From assembly GCA_937898445.1 (NCBI GenBank), contig CALEJY010000326.1, positions 1 to 7,894 on the forward strand: 7,894 nucleotides of DNA, in the 5' to 3' direction. A program made the translations under genes and the position numbers. This document shows positions 1 to 5,883 of the stretch, one piece after another. Below the pieces are notes generated by a model that worked only from the letters and a program-made list of their open reading frames with translations, did no database searches and had not been told where the DNA came from. Numbering within the stretch: the first letter of the stretch is position 1; the number at the start of each line of letters is the position of its first letter. Source of the DNA: an uncultured Candidatus Melainabacteria bacterium. Lineage in GTDB: Bacteria; Cyanobacteriota; Vampirovibrionia; Gastranaerophilales; Gastranaerophilaceae.

Positions 1-345
1 ATTTACAGCAACCGGATAATTCCCGCTTACATTAGGCGCAAGTTCAGAATTTTTAATTTCGTTTAATTGGTTCAATGCAGAGCGAATTTCTTTCCTGCTA
101 CCTTCAAGTCCCATTTCACGAGCTTCTTTTATTGATAGTTTTTCATTACCGTTAGCGTCTGCATTTTTGGTAATTTTATCAATATCAGATGAGTAAATAA
201 TGGCATCTTCTTTGTAGCCGTTAGTTTTAAAATAATTAAACAGCAATTCATTTTGTTCTTTTAAGGTGGATAATTTCACACCTGTTGTGCTGAATTGTTG
301 CGGTTGTTTTTGAACACTTGTTACTTTAATCGGATTTTCGCCCAT
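1..345 (-). CDS. Partial protein of unknown function with an EF-hand/dockerin-like loop (N-terminal 115 residues)
   Basis: The gene runs off the left edge; only its first 115 codons are visible, and they stay open to base 1. The start is ATG at 345-343, with an AAAGGTG ribosome binding site a few bases upstream. The N-terminus (MGENPIKVTS) is polar, with no signal peptide or membrane segment. Residues 63-74 (DANGNEKLSIKE) fit the 12-residue EF-hand/dockerin calcium loop: acidic or Asn at positions 1, 3 and 5, a hydrophobic residue at 8 and Glu at 12. Position 6, normally Gly, is Glu. No second loop is visible. The gene lies 81 bases downstream of the DUF3326 gene on the same strand. Full-length function is not recognised; calcium binding is an inference from one loop. 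Confidence 0.75.
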   Translation of the reverse strand, partial: MGENPIKVTSVQKQPQQFSTTGVKLSTLKEQNELLFNYFKTNGYKEDAIIYSSDIDKITKNADANGNEKLSIKEAREMGLEGSRKEIRSALNQLNEIKNSELAPNVSGNYPVAVN

Positions 346-359
346 AGATTTTCACCTTT

Positions 360-382
360 CATAACATACTAACCTTGTTATG
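360..382 (-). promoter_or_regulatory. Inverted repeat just upstream of the ribosome binding site of the EF-hand-like gene
   Basis: CATAACA (360-366) and TGTTATG (376-382) form a perfect 7-base inverted repeat around a 9-base spacer. It ends directly against the AAAGGTG ribosome binding site of the leftmost gene. It could be an operator for a dimeric repressor or a hairpin in the mRNA leader. There is no U-tract, so it is not a clear terminator for the DUF3326 gene. The role is inferred from position only. Confidence 0.3.
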
Positions 383-426
383 TGTCGGCTAATTTTTGGA
401 AAATCTTTAATAATTTTGGGTGCATT

Positions 427-1404
427 TTAACAATTATTAACAATAAAATCTAAACAGGCATCGTAATTCGGCATAACAATTATTGATGAATTGATTTTGT
501 CAGGTGTGACATCAAGCGTTGTTGAGTTTTCTTTTACAGCCAAAACTGGAATATTTCTTTTTATAGCCTCAAAAACAGGAGTTGAACCAAGTGAATTATA
601 AGGCATTACAAGATAATCTAAATTGTCAACAGAAATTCCACCAAAACTGCTCAACATTGGTGCATTACTCAATCCCAACAATATACAAGGTAAAAATGTT
701 GGTGTAATATATTCCGATGCCGCTTTGCCATCAACTAGTTCGGGATAAATTTGATAATCTACAAATGCCGGAGAATGTGCGCAAGGAACTTGCAATTCTT
801 TTGAAATATAATGTGATAAAATCGCCTCAACTCCGCCTACAGGATCAGTTCCAATTCCGTTTGCATAATCGGGGTTGTCATCTTCCGGTTCGTCAAACAA
901 ACAAACTATCGCAATAGCATTGCAGCCTTTATCTAAAAGCTTTTTAGCTGCATCTAACATTGTTTTCGGATTGTTTACAAAACCTGTTGAAATCCCGTTA
1001 TCTTCCATTTTAAACTCAACGCCGACTTCTTGTTCTGTGATTTCATATCCTAAAATATCAACTCCATAAACGCATTTTACGGCTCTGAATGTATTGATAT
1101 GAACATTTAATACATCTTGCGGAATTGCTTTGTCAAAAATAATTCCGACTTTGTTGTTTTCAGATGGGACTAAATTTATATTTCCTTTAAAAAATTCGTC
1201 AATAGAATAACCTTCAACATAAAACATGTTATCGGTAATTCCTGAAAAACCTCCGGCGTTAACGACATTTGGGTTAACGATAAGGTTTGATATTTTAGCA
1301 AATTTTCTGGCATAACAACTTGCATCTCCGGCAAAACCTCCGATTGATGCTCCAATTCCTGTCGGAACGATAAATGCGCCTAATTTTTCTCCATTGTTTA
1401 ACAT
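427..1404 (-). CDS. DUF3326 family protein
   Basis: The protein has about 325 residues from ATG 1404-1402, or 331 from an upstream TTG at 1422-1420. Numbered from the TTG, it has an N-terminal glycine-rich block PTGIGASIGGFAGDA (20-34), then NPNVVNAGG (50-58) and YVEGYSIDEF (68-77). Further on are CAHSPAF and a hydrophobic block TFLPCILLGLSNAP. I recognise this order of blocks as DUF3326, a family of about 340-350 residues found in cyanobacteria and plants with no established reaction. No signal peptide or membrane segment is evident. The start is uncertain: the TTG sits in the T-run of the preceding gene's terminator, and the ATG has only a weak, distant GGTG as ribosome binding site. The protein looks complete. 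Family assignment is from memory of its motifs. Confidence 0.85.
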   Translation of the reverse strand: MLNNGEKLGAFIVPTGIGASIGGFAGDASCYARKFAKISNLIVNPNVVNAGGFSGITDNMFYVEGYSIDEFFKGNINLVPSENNKVGIIFDKAIPQDVLNVHINTFRAVKCVYGVDILGYEITEQEVGVEFKMEDNGISTGFVNNPKTMLDAAKKLLDKGCNAIAIVCLFDEPEDDNPDYANGIGTDPVGGVEAILSHYISKELQVPCAHSPAFVDYQIYPELVDGKAASEYITPTFLPCILLGLSNAPMLSSFGGISVDNLDYLVMPYNSLGSTPVFEAIKRNIPVLAVKENSTTLDVTPDKINSSIIVMPNYDACLDFIVNNC

Positions 1405-1420
1405 ATTATTATAATACACC

Positions 1421-1446
1421 AAAAAAGCAGCCGATTGACTGCTTTT
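1421..1446 (-). terminator. Rho-independent terminator of the coiled-coil gene
   Basis: Read on the minus strand, AAAAGCAG and CTGCTTTT form an 8-bp stem around an 8-base loop, followed by extra T residues. It lies 28 bases after the stop of the coiled-coil gene. Its T-run abuts the possible TTG start of the DUF3326 gene, so the two genes are probably separate transcripts or joined only by read-through. Confidence 0.75.
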
Positions 1447-1473
1447 CCAAAAATTTTATTTAATTGTCTTACT

Positions 1474-1863
1474 CTATTGTGAAACACCTCCGTATGAAAA
1501 GTCGTTCTTGATATTTGTTTGTAATAACTTAGTCCAGCTTGATTCAAATGTGCTGATTTCGTTCAATTGAGTTTCAAGATTATTTTTTTCTAGTTCTAAT
1601 TCTTGTTCCCAAGAGTTAAGGTTTGCAAGTTCTAGTTCGTGTTCGTTGTTGCATTGCTCTGTCAACAATTCATAAGTTTCAGGATCATCTTCATAATAGT
1701 TGTAATAAATCTCGTTCATTTTGTCGTTATATTTAGACTGTTTTTCAGCGGTTTGTTTTGAAGCACTCAAAGTGTTCATCATATTAGTGGACAACTTATC
1801 ATTAATCAATGCTTTTTGTTTTGTGTAAAGTAACAATGTTTCATGAATATTTGATATTGCCAT
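1474..1863 (-). CDS. Small alpha-helical coiled-coil protein of unknown function
   Basis: The protein has 129 residues and starts at ATG 1863-1861, behind an AGAGGA ribosome binding site about 9 bases upstream. It has no signal peptide, membrane helix or cysteine pair. Residues about 35-110 are rich in Glu, Lys, Asn, Gln and Leu with heptad-like spacing (for example ELELANLNSWEQELELEKNNLETQL), which predicts a long helix or coiled coil. The N-terminus contains LLLYTKQKALINDKLS and ends in MMNTLSASKQTAEKQSKY. The C-terminus is LLQTNIKNDFSYGGVSQ. It has a plausible promoter upstream and a terminator downstream, so it is probably monocistronic. I do not recognise a named family. A structural or adaptor role fits the composition, but nothing here proves it. 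Confidence 0.8.
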   Translation of the reverse strand: MAISNIHETLLLYTKQKALINDKLSTNMMNTLSASKQTAEKQSKYNDKMNEIYYNYYEDDPETYELLTEQCNNEHELELANLNSWEQELELEKNNLETQLNEISTFESSWTKLLQTNIKNDFSYGGVSQ

Positions 1864-1893
1864 CTCTCTAGTCCTCTTTTTTTGCTCTCTGTA

Positions 1894-1922
1894 CTTATAT
1901 AAACAATTTTGAAAAAGTCCAA
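1894..1922 (-). promoter_or_regulatory. Candidate sigma-70-type promoter of the coiled-coil gene
   Basis: On the minus strand, TTGGAC (1922-1917) and TATAAG (1899-1894) are separated by exactly 17 bases. Transcription would begin about 25 bases upstream of the start codon, with the AGAGGA ribosome binding site in the leader. The -35 element lies inside the hairpin at 1912-1942. Confidence 0.5.
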
Positions 1923-1942
1923 TTTCAACAAGTGGACTTTTT
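1912..1942. terminator. Bidirectional hairpin with T-runs on both strands
   Basis: AAAAAGTCC (1912-1920) and GGACTTTTT (1934-1942) form a perfect 9-bp stem with a 13-base loop. Because the arms carry A5/T5, a T-run follows the stem on either strand. It may insulate the coiled-coil gene from upstream minus-strand transcription. It overlaps that gene's candidate -35 box. Confidence 0.45.
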
Positions 1943-2002
1943 GTTACAAAAGTTAATAAAAAGAAAGCAAGTTGATTTGTGGACAGGTTATTATAACTCT
2001 CT

Positions 2003-2041
2003 AAAAAAGAAAAATGACGGGGTTGCGATTCAAACCCGTCA
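2003..2041 (-). terminator. Strong rho-independent terminator without an obvious gene
   Basis: On the minus strand, TGACGGG and CCCGTCA form a perfect GC-rich 7-bp stem, followed at once by TTTTTCTTTTTT. This is a textbook intrinsic terminator. The nearest upstream minus-strand gene ends at 2208 and already has its own terminator, so this one may end a short non-coding RNA or act as a backup. Confidence 0.65.
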
Positions 2042-2147
2042 GCTTATGAATTATATATGTATTGTCGTCGTTTTTTCGTCACGCTCTCTCTTATATTATT
2101 TATATTCCACAAAACTAATTCTTTTTAACTATATGTAACAAAATATT

Positions 2148-2171
2148 ACTAATTCTTTAGAATTAGTTTTT
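2148..2171 (+). terminator. Hairpin followed by a short T-run
   Basis: ACTAATTC (2148-2155) and GAATTAGT (2160-2167) form a perfect 8-bp stem with a TTTA loop, followed on the plus strand by four T residues. The stem is AT-rich and weak. No plus-strand gene precedes it, so it may instead be a second hairpin at the 3' end of the minus-strand murT operon. Confidence 0.35.
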
Positions 2172-2173
2172 GT

Positions 2174-2195
2174 AAAAATTAATCCTTAGGATTAA
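2174..2195 (-). terminator. Terminator of the murT-pdxJ operon
   Basis: On the minus strand, TTAATCC, a TAA loop and GGATTAA form a 7-bp hairpin followed by TTTTT. It begins 12 bases after the stop of the Cys-rich gene, the natural end of this operon. The stem is AT-rich, so termination may be incomplete. Confidence 0.55.
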
Positions 2196-2207
2196 CTCTA
2201 AATATTG

Positions 2208-2531
2208 TTAGTTGTTAGAACGCTTTTCTTCTTCTTTTACAAAGTTTGCAAGTTCTTCTAAGTGCCTATCTTCAATTGAATCAATCAATTCTTTTACAGA
2301 TTTGATTTTGTTTAGAGCAAAACCTGTTTCTGCAAGCAAAACGCAGTCGTTACAAAGTCTGTAACCTTCGTATTCTATAGAACCTGCAAGGCATTTGTTT
2401 TCGCCACAACAATCGCAATCAAAAAATTCATTTGCGATATCAGGATTATCCTCCAAATCGTCAATTCTCATCTGTTCAACGACTTGCGACATTTCTTCAA
2501 CTATTTCATGTTCTGATTTTTCTTGTGTCAT
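2208..2531 (-). CDS. Small cysteine-rich, probable zinc-binding protein of unknown function
   Basis: The protein has 107 residues from ATG 2531-2529, or 116 from an in-frame ATG at 2558. I prefer the inner start because it follows a purine-rich AAAAAAGAAA stretch, while the outer one has no ribosome binding site; neither is strong. In the 116-residue numbering, cysteines at 48, 50, 51, 56, 69 and 72 include two CxxC pairs (C48/C51 and C69/C72). These are separated by GENKCLAGSIEYEGYRL, the layout of a zinc ribbon or treble-clef knuckle. Flanking regions are acidic and helical (EIVEEMSQVVEQM before; IEDRHLEELANFVKEEEKR after). It is the last gene of the murT-pdxJ operon, 66 bases after pdxJ. 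Zinc binding is inferred from cysteine spacing; no function is recognised. Confidence 0.75.
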   Translation of the reverse strand: MTQEKSEHEIVEEMSQVVEQMRIDDLEDNPDIANEFFDCDCCGENKCLAGSIEYEGYRLCNDCVLLAETGFALNKIKSVKELIDSIEDRHLEELANFVKEEEKRSNN

Positions 2532-2597
2532 ATTTCTTTTTTCGAACGCAGTGAGCATAAAAACTTATTGTCTTATTGCCCTTGCGCCTTAATTCCT

Positions 2598-3308
2598 TTA
2601 TTTAATCATTTCTTTCATCTTGCTTACAGCTTCTGCCAATCCGGTAAATACTGCACGAGAAATTATGCTATGTCCGATGTTTAATTCGTGCAAACCTTCA
2701 ATTTCGTGCATTCTGTGAACATTTTCGTAATTCAAACCGTGACCGGCATTAACTTGTAATCCCAAACTCTGTGCAAGTTCTGCGGATTTTTTAAGTTTTT
2801 GAAATTCTTCTTCTTCCTCTTTATATCCAAAACTTTCTGCATAAGCTCCTGTGTGCATTTCAATAAATTGTGCGCCTGTTTTAGCAGAAGCTTTCACTTG
2901 TTCCTCATCAGGATCAATAAATAGGCTGACAATAATTCCTGCATCAAGTAGAGGGTTGATAAACTCGGTTACTTTGGCTAATTGTCCTGCAACATCAAGT
3001 CCGCCTTCTGTTGTAACTTCTTGTCTTTTTTCCGGTACAAGGCAGATTGAATAAGGTTTTACGTCAAGTGCGATAGCTTGAATATCATCTGCCATAGCCA
3101 TTTCAAGGTTAAGGCGTGTTTTTAAGATTTGTGATAATGCGTAAACATCTTCATCTTTAATGTGTCGTCTGTCTTCTCTTAGGTGGGTTGTAATTGATGT
3201 TGCACCGTTGTTTTCAGCGATTTCTGCGGCTTTTTCAACACTTGGTTCAACTCCGCCTCTAGCGTTTCTTAATGTTGCTACGTGGTCTATATTTACTCCT
3301 AATAACAT
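2598..3308 (-). CDS. pdxJ: Pyridoxine 5'-phosphate synthase
   Basis: PdxJ condenses 3-amino-2-oxopropyl phosphate with 1-deoxy-D-xylulose 5-phosphate to give pyridoxine 5'-phosphate, the last ring-forming step of the DXP-dependent vitamin B6 pathway in the cytoplasm. At 236 residues it is full length (the family is about 240). It begins LLGVNIDHVATLRNARGG, the PdxJ signature. THLREDRRHI carries H42, R44 and H49, and E69 in NLEMAM is at the position of the E. coli catalytic Glu. H190 in NAGHGLNY matches the conserved late histidine. The C-terminal ELNIGHSIISRAVFTGL is the phosphate-binding region of this TIM barrel. The start codon lies 2 bases after the murT stop, with an AGCAGG ribosome binding site inside murT, so the two are probably translationally coupled. 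pdxA is not in the window. Confidence 0.96.
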   Translation of the reverse strand: MLLGVNIDHVATLRNARGGVEPSVEKAAEIAENNGATSITTHLREDRRHIKDEDVYALSQILKTRLNLEMAMADDIQAIALDVKPYSICLVPEKRQEVTTEGGLDVAGQLAKVTEFINPLLDAGIIVSLFIDPDEEQVKASAKTGAQFIEMHTGAYAESFGYKEEEEEFQKLKKSAELAQSLGLQVNAGHGLNYENVHRMHEIEGLHELNIGHSIISRAVFTGLAEAVSKMKEMIK

Positions 3309-3310
3309 TT

Positions 3311-4645
3311 TTACCTGCTTTCTTTAATTTCGTTGTTAATTTTTAATAATGCTGTATATGATGGCAAAATCGTTGTTTTGCCGTCTTTTGTCGCCATATC
3401 AATGGCTTTTTTAATATTAGGTTCTATAATAATTCTTTCTTGCGGAATGCCTGCGTATTTCAAACGAGTTGCCATATCGTTTGCTCTAATTCCTGATGTA
3501 ATGACGAGTTTTTTCGCATCTTTCAATTGCTCAAAATCGCTATCCCAAAGCCATGAAATATCTCTGCCATCTGCATAATTGTCGTTTATCGCAACGACGA
3601 TATTTGAGTTTAAATCTACGGTTTTCAAAACTTCGCTTGCACCTGTAGGGTTTTTGATAAGCTGAATTACAGTCTGATTGCCGTTTATTACTCTTTTTTC
3701 AGTTCTTCCAAAAATTGCATGATATGTATCAAGAGCTTTTTGAATTTCATCTTTGTTTAAACCTTGTTCAAATGCAAAAGCGATTGCAGCAAGAGCATTA
3801 TAAGCATTGTAAAGCCCTGCAAGATTAACTGTGAATTGATATTCCAAACCTTTATTTTTTACTGTCAAAATTGAATATTCGTTGAAAACCTTAACATTAG
3901 CCGGATAATCGCATTCGTGGCGTTTGTAATCGCATTTAGAACAGTAATAATGCCCTTCTTGAGCCATAAATTGTTTTGAATATTCTAAAGGCTCTCCACA
4001 AGGGCAATTGAAAGCTTCTGCCGGCGCATTAGATTTGTGTTCGTAGTTGCAATCATATTCAACGTTTTCAAATCCGTAATAAACCGCATATTTAGTTCTG
4101 TCAAAAGTAGCAACCAGCGGATCATCAGCGTTTAAGATAAGTTTCAGATTTGGATTTTTGTCAATTGCGTTTTTGATAAATCCTGCAGTTGTATTTAGTT
4201 CTCCGTATCTGTCTAATTGGTCACGAAATAAATTTGTTACAACCAAATAATCTGATGGCATGTAGTCATATAATTTGGTCAAATAAGCCTCATCAGATTC
4301 AATTACGGCGTAATCAAAGCGTATAAAAGGTCTTACAGATAGCGCAAAAACATTCGCTACACCTGTAAGCATATTTGCGCCTTTTAGGTTGTGGATTACA
4401 TTTTGGTTTGCGACTTCCAAAATATGTGCAATAATTCCTGATGTTGTAGATTTTCCGTTCGTTCCGGTAATTGTAATAACATCTTTTTTTATATATTTTC
4501 TGCAATGAGCAAGAAAATCAGGGCAAATTTTAAGCGTCATCATTCCGACAAAAGATGTTCCAGATGAGCGATTAAGCAGTCTGATTGCCAAATATGCCAA
4601 TCTTGCCATTATTAATGATAAATAAAATTCAAATATCCTAATCAT
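3311..4645 (-). CDS. murT: Lipid II isoglutaminyl synthase, Mur-ligase-like subunit MurT
   Basis: With GatD, MurT amidates the alpha-carboxyl of D-Glu in lipid II to D-isoglutamine at the cytoplasmic membrane; MurT supplies the ATP-dependent activation. The 444-residue length fits the family. Residues 1-45 match the typical MurT N-terminus. The P-loop TGTNGKSTT is at 60-68, followed by the Mur-ligase central domain with ESDEAYL (116-122) and TNLFRDQLDRYGE (137-149). An inserted zinc ribbon has C214-x-C216 and C235-x2-C238, a feature of MurT absent from MurC-F. The C-terminal DUF1727 (MurT_C) domain includes PTGASE (333-338) and NDNYADGRDISWLWD (354-368). ATG 4645-4643 follows an AAAGGA ribosome binding site. 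It is the first gene of the operon with pdxJ. Usually murT is paired with gatD; no gatD is adjacent here. Confidence 0.93.
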   Translation of the reverse strand: MIRIFEFYLSLIMARLAYLAIRLLNRSSGTSFVGMMTLKICPDFLAHCRKYIKKDVITITGTNGKSTTSGIIAHILEVANQNVIHNLKGANMLTGVANVFALSVRPFIRFDYAVIESDEAYLTKLYDYMPSDYLVVTNLFRDQLDRYGELNTTAGFIKNAIDKNPNLKLILNADDPLVATFDRTKYAVYYGFENVEYDCNYEHKSNAPAEAFNCPCGEPLEYSKQFMAQEGHYYCSKCDYKRHECDYPANVKVFNEYSILTVKNKGLEYQFTVNLAGLYNAYNALAAIAFAFEQGLNKDEIQKALDTYHAIFGRTEKRVINGNQTVIQLIKNPTGASEVLKTVDLNSNIVVAINDNYADGRDISWLWDSDFEQLKDAKKLVITSGIRANDMATRLKYAGIPQERIIIEPNIKKAIDMATKDGKTTILPSYTALLKINNEIKESR

Positions 4646-4690
4646 AAATAGTCCTTTAGACGTATTCTATTTCTCCCTATCCTATATTAA

Positions 4691-4696
4691 TATAAT
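4691..4696 (+). promoter_or_regulatory. Candidate -10 box in the divergent murT / membrane-protein intergenic region
   Basis: A perfect TATAAT lies 16 bases before the plus-strand start at 4713. No good -35 element is found 16-18 bases upstream. The 67-base region between the divergent genes must also hold the murT promoter; TAGAAT on the minus strand (4669-4664) is a possible -10 for it, also with a poor -35. Confidence 0.3.
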
Positions 4697-4712
4697 ACAA
4701 AGAATAAGAAAA

Positions 4713-5072
4713 ATGTATATATTTATCGCAATAATTTTCATAGCAGAGTTAATAATTGCCCATTTTATAATCAGTAATTTGATAAAATGGGACAGGAATG
4801 TGCGCTATTACAACGCTTGTGTGGAAACTTTTAACCCATTAATACAAACATGCTTGCAATATGGAAGATGTTTGGTTTCTTCTTTCAAAAACTCTTTTGA
4901 AGGTGTAATTTTATACGTAAAGAAAAAACGAGAACAATTTATTTCAAAAATTATTTTTGCCGTTGCGATATATTCTCTCTTGATAATATTTAAAATCAAA
5001 AAGAATAAAGCTAAAAAAATATATAAATTAGCAGGCGCAATCAAAGACCTAGTGCTTGAATTAGCCGTTTAA
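4713..5072 (+). CDS. Small membrane protein of unknown function with two predicted helices
   Basis: The protein has 119 residues. Residues 1-24 (IFIAIIFIAELIIAHFII) form a strongly hydrophobic helix, either a membrane anchor or an uncleaved signal. A second hydrophobic stretch, about 77-93 (SKIIFAVAIYSLLIIF), is flanked by lysines. The segment between (25-76) is polar with three cysteines (36, 47, 53), and the C-terminal tail is basic (KIKKNKAKKIYK). The ribosome binding site is weak: only AAGAA precedes the ATG. It is divergent from murT and lies 55 bases before the first YtxH gene, which has its own promoter. The cluster is envelope-oriented, but no family is recognised. Confidence 0.7.
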   Translation: MYIFIAIIFIAELIIAHFIISNLIKWDRNVRYYNACVETFNPLIQTCLQYGRCLVSSFKNSFEGVILYVKKKREQFISKIIFAVAIYSLLIIFKIKKNKAKKIYKLAGAIKDLVLELAV

Positions 5073-5073
5073 C

Positions 5074-5102
5074 TTGTAATTTATTAAAAAATATGTTAGA
5101 AT
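5074..5102 (+). promoter_or_regulatory. Sigma-70-type promoter of the YtxH-DUF948 gene pair
   Basis: TTGTAA (5074-5079) and TAGAAT (5097-5102) are separated by 17 bases. A TG at 5094-5095, one base before the -10 box, adds an extended -10 element. A start about 7 bases downstream gives a short leader of roughly 20 bases containing the GAGG ribosome binding site of the next gene. Confidence 0.6.
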
Positions 5103-5127
5103 TATAAATGAAAGATGAGGTTATGTT

Positions 5128-5445
5128 ATGAGTAAAAACAAATCATTTATGTTCGCAATGGGACTAATTGCCGGAGTTGTTGGCGGATTAGTTGCAGGCG
5201 TGCTTTACGCTCCAAAACCGGGAGAAGAATCTAGACGTGAGTTGAAAGATGCTGCGTGCGAGTTTTACGAAAAAAATTCTCCTGCGATTAAAGATGCAAA
5301 AAAACAAGCTCTTGAGAATATTGATTTGATGAAATATAAGTTAGAAAGACAATTTAGAAAATTTAACAATATGGTAAAATCAAAGAAACTTCTTAAAGCT
5401 AAAGAGCTTGAAGAAATGGACGACGAATACAATTGCGAAAACTAA
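5128..5445 (+). CDS. YtxH domain-containing protein (first copy)
   Basis: The protein has 105 residues. A single glycine-rich hydrophobic helix (residues about 8-27, GLIAGVVGGLVAGVLY) is followed at once by APKPGEESRREL (28-39), the hallmark of the YtxH family (Pfam PF12732). The remainder is a charged, probably coiled-coil tail. YtxH proteins are small membrane-anchored envelope or stress proteins of unclear biochemical role. In Bacillus, ytxH lies with the DUF948 gene ytxG in a general-stress operon. The start ATG follows a GAGG ribosome binding site, and the stop lies 14 bases before the DUF948 gene, so the two are probably one transcript. A paralogue lies at 5884. Orientation (tail in the cytoplasm) is inferred from charge. 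Confidence 0.88.
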   Translation: MSKNKSFMFAMGLIAGVVGGLVAGVLYAPKPGEESRRELKDAACEFYEKNSPAIKDAKKQALENIDLMKYKLERQFRKFNNMVKSKKLLKAKELEEMDDEYNCEN

Positions 5446-5459
5446 AAGGAAATTAATAA

Positions 5460-5816
5460 ATGGAAATGTCACAAATTGCGTTAAATCACGGCTTAACTTT
5501 TTTAGTTTGGGCAACAGGTGTTATTTTAATTGTTGTTGCCGGATTTATGGTTAAGTTGTTGATTGACCTTTCGGCTCTCGCGAAGAATTTGAAGGAAACT
5601 TCAACTATCGTGAATACAGAATTGAAACCAACATTAAAGGAATTAAATCAAACATTGAACTCAATAAATGAGATTGTAAAAAGTACCGATAAAAATGTTG
5701 GCGATTTCAAAACAGCGGTTGGTAGCTTGTTAGACAAGACAAAACTAGTGTCAGGAACACTTCTTGGCGGTTTGTTTAAAGGTTTTACTACTGCTTACAA
5801 GATGTTTAGAAAATAG
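5460..5816 (+). CDS. DUF948 (YtxG-like) membrane-anchored protein
   Basis: The protein has 118 residues. A single membrane helix (about 11-35, GLTFLVWATGVILIVVAGFMVKLLI) is followed by a long amphipathic helix of the DUF948 type. That helix has repeated L/V and N/T spacing (SALAKNLKETSTIVNTELKPTLKELNQTLNSI), related in style to methyl-accepting-protein helices. The C-terminus carries a small hydrophobic patch, TLLGGLFKGFTTAYKMFRK. ATG 5460 has AAAAGGA 9 bases upstream; a second ATG two codons later is less well spaced. It sits between two YtxH genes, the same pairing as ytxG-ytxH in Firmicutes. A function in envelope maintenance or stress is inferred from that pairing only. Confidence 0.85.
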   Translation: MEMSQIALNHGLTFLVWATGVILIVVAGFMVKLLIDLSALAKNLKETSTIVNTELKPTLKELNQTLNSINEIVKSTDKNVGDFKTAVGSLLDKTKLVSGTLLGGLFKGFTTAYKMFRK

Positions 5817-5848
5817 CCGGTTTCGGTGATTTTTTATCATCAAACAAT

Positions 5849-5857
5849 TGTTACAAT
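5849..5857 (+). promoter_or_regulatory. Candidate extended -10 promoter of the second YtxH gene
   Basis: TG, one base, then TACAAT forms an extended -10 element 26 bases before the start codon. No good -35 box is visible, which extended -10 promoters tolerate. ATTGT and ACAAT form a 5-1-5 inverted repeat exactly over this box, which could be an operator. A weak CCG/CGG hairpin with a T-run at 5817-5836 may partly separate this gene from the DUF948 transcript. Confidence 0.4.
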
Positions 5858-5883
5858 AGAAACGAAAAAAGGAGTAATATATT

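Larger units (their letters stand above)
1864..2207. other. 344-base non-coding stretch with several hairpins
   Basis: No open frame here has a convincing ribosome binding site; the longest one spans 1932-2138 on the plus strand and has no protein-like composition. The stretch holds, from left to right, the coiled-coil gene's promoter, the hairpin at 1912-1942, a strong minus-strand terminator at 2003-2041, a hairpin at 2148-2167, and the terminator of the murT operon at 2174-2195. The segment between 2042 and 2147 has no assigned gene but would feed into the 2003-2041 terminator if transcribed. Confidence 0.7.

Noticed and set aside
2003..2060. tRNA-like stretch on the minus strand: TTCATAA resembling a Met anticodon loop, then GGGTTTGAATC resembling a T-arm
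   Set aside because: The anticodon stem does not pair, the spacing from anticodon loop to T-loop is about 5 bases short, the T-loop lacks the conserved C, and no acceptor or D-arm can be built. The GC-rich stem plus T-run is better explained as a terminator.
1932..2138. 68-codon plus-strand open frame
   Set aside because: It has no ribosome binding site, an unlikely protein composition, and covers hairpins and terminators between minus-strand genes.
4808..5044. Minus-strand open frame opposite the two-helix membrane protein
   Set aside because: It is an antisense shadow without a ribosome binding site; the plus-strand frame has hydrophobic helices and a promoter-side context.
5108..5131. 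Seven-codon leader frame ending in a TGA that overlaps the ATG of the first YtxH gene
   Set aside because: Its ATG lies at or before the expected transcription start set by the TTGTAA/TAGAAT promoter and it has no ribosome binding site.
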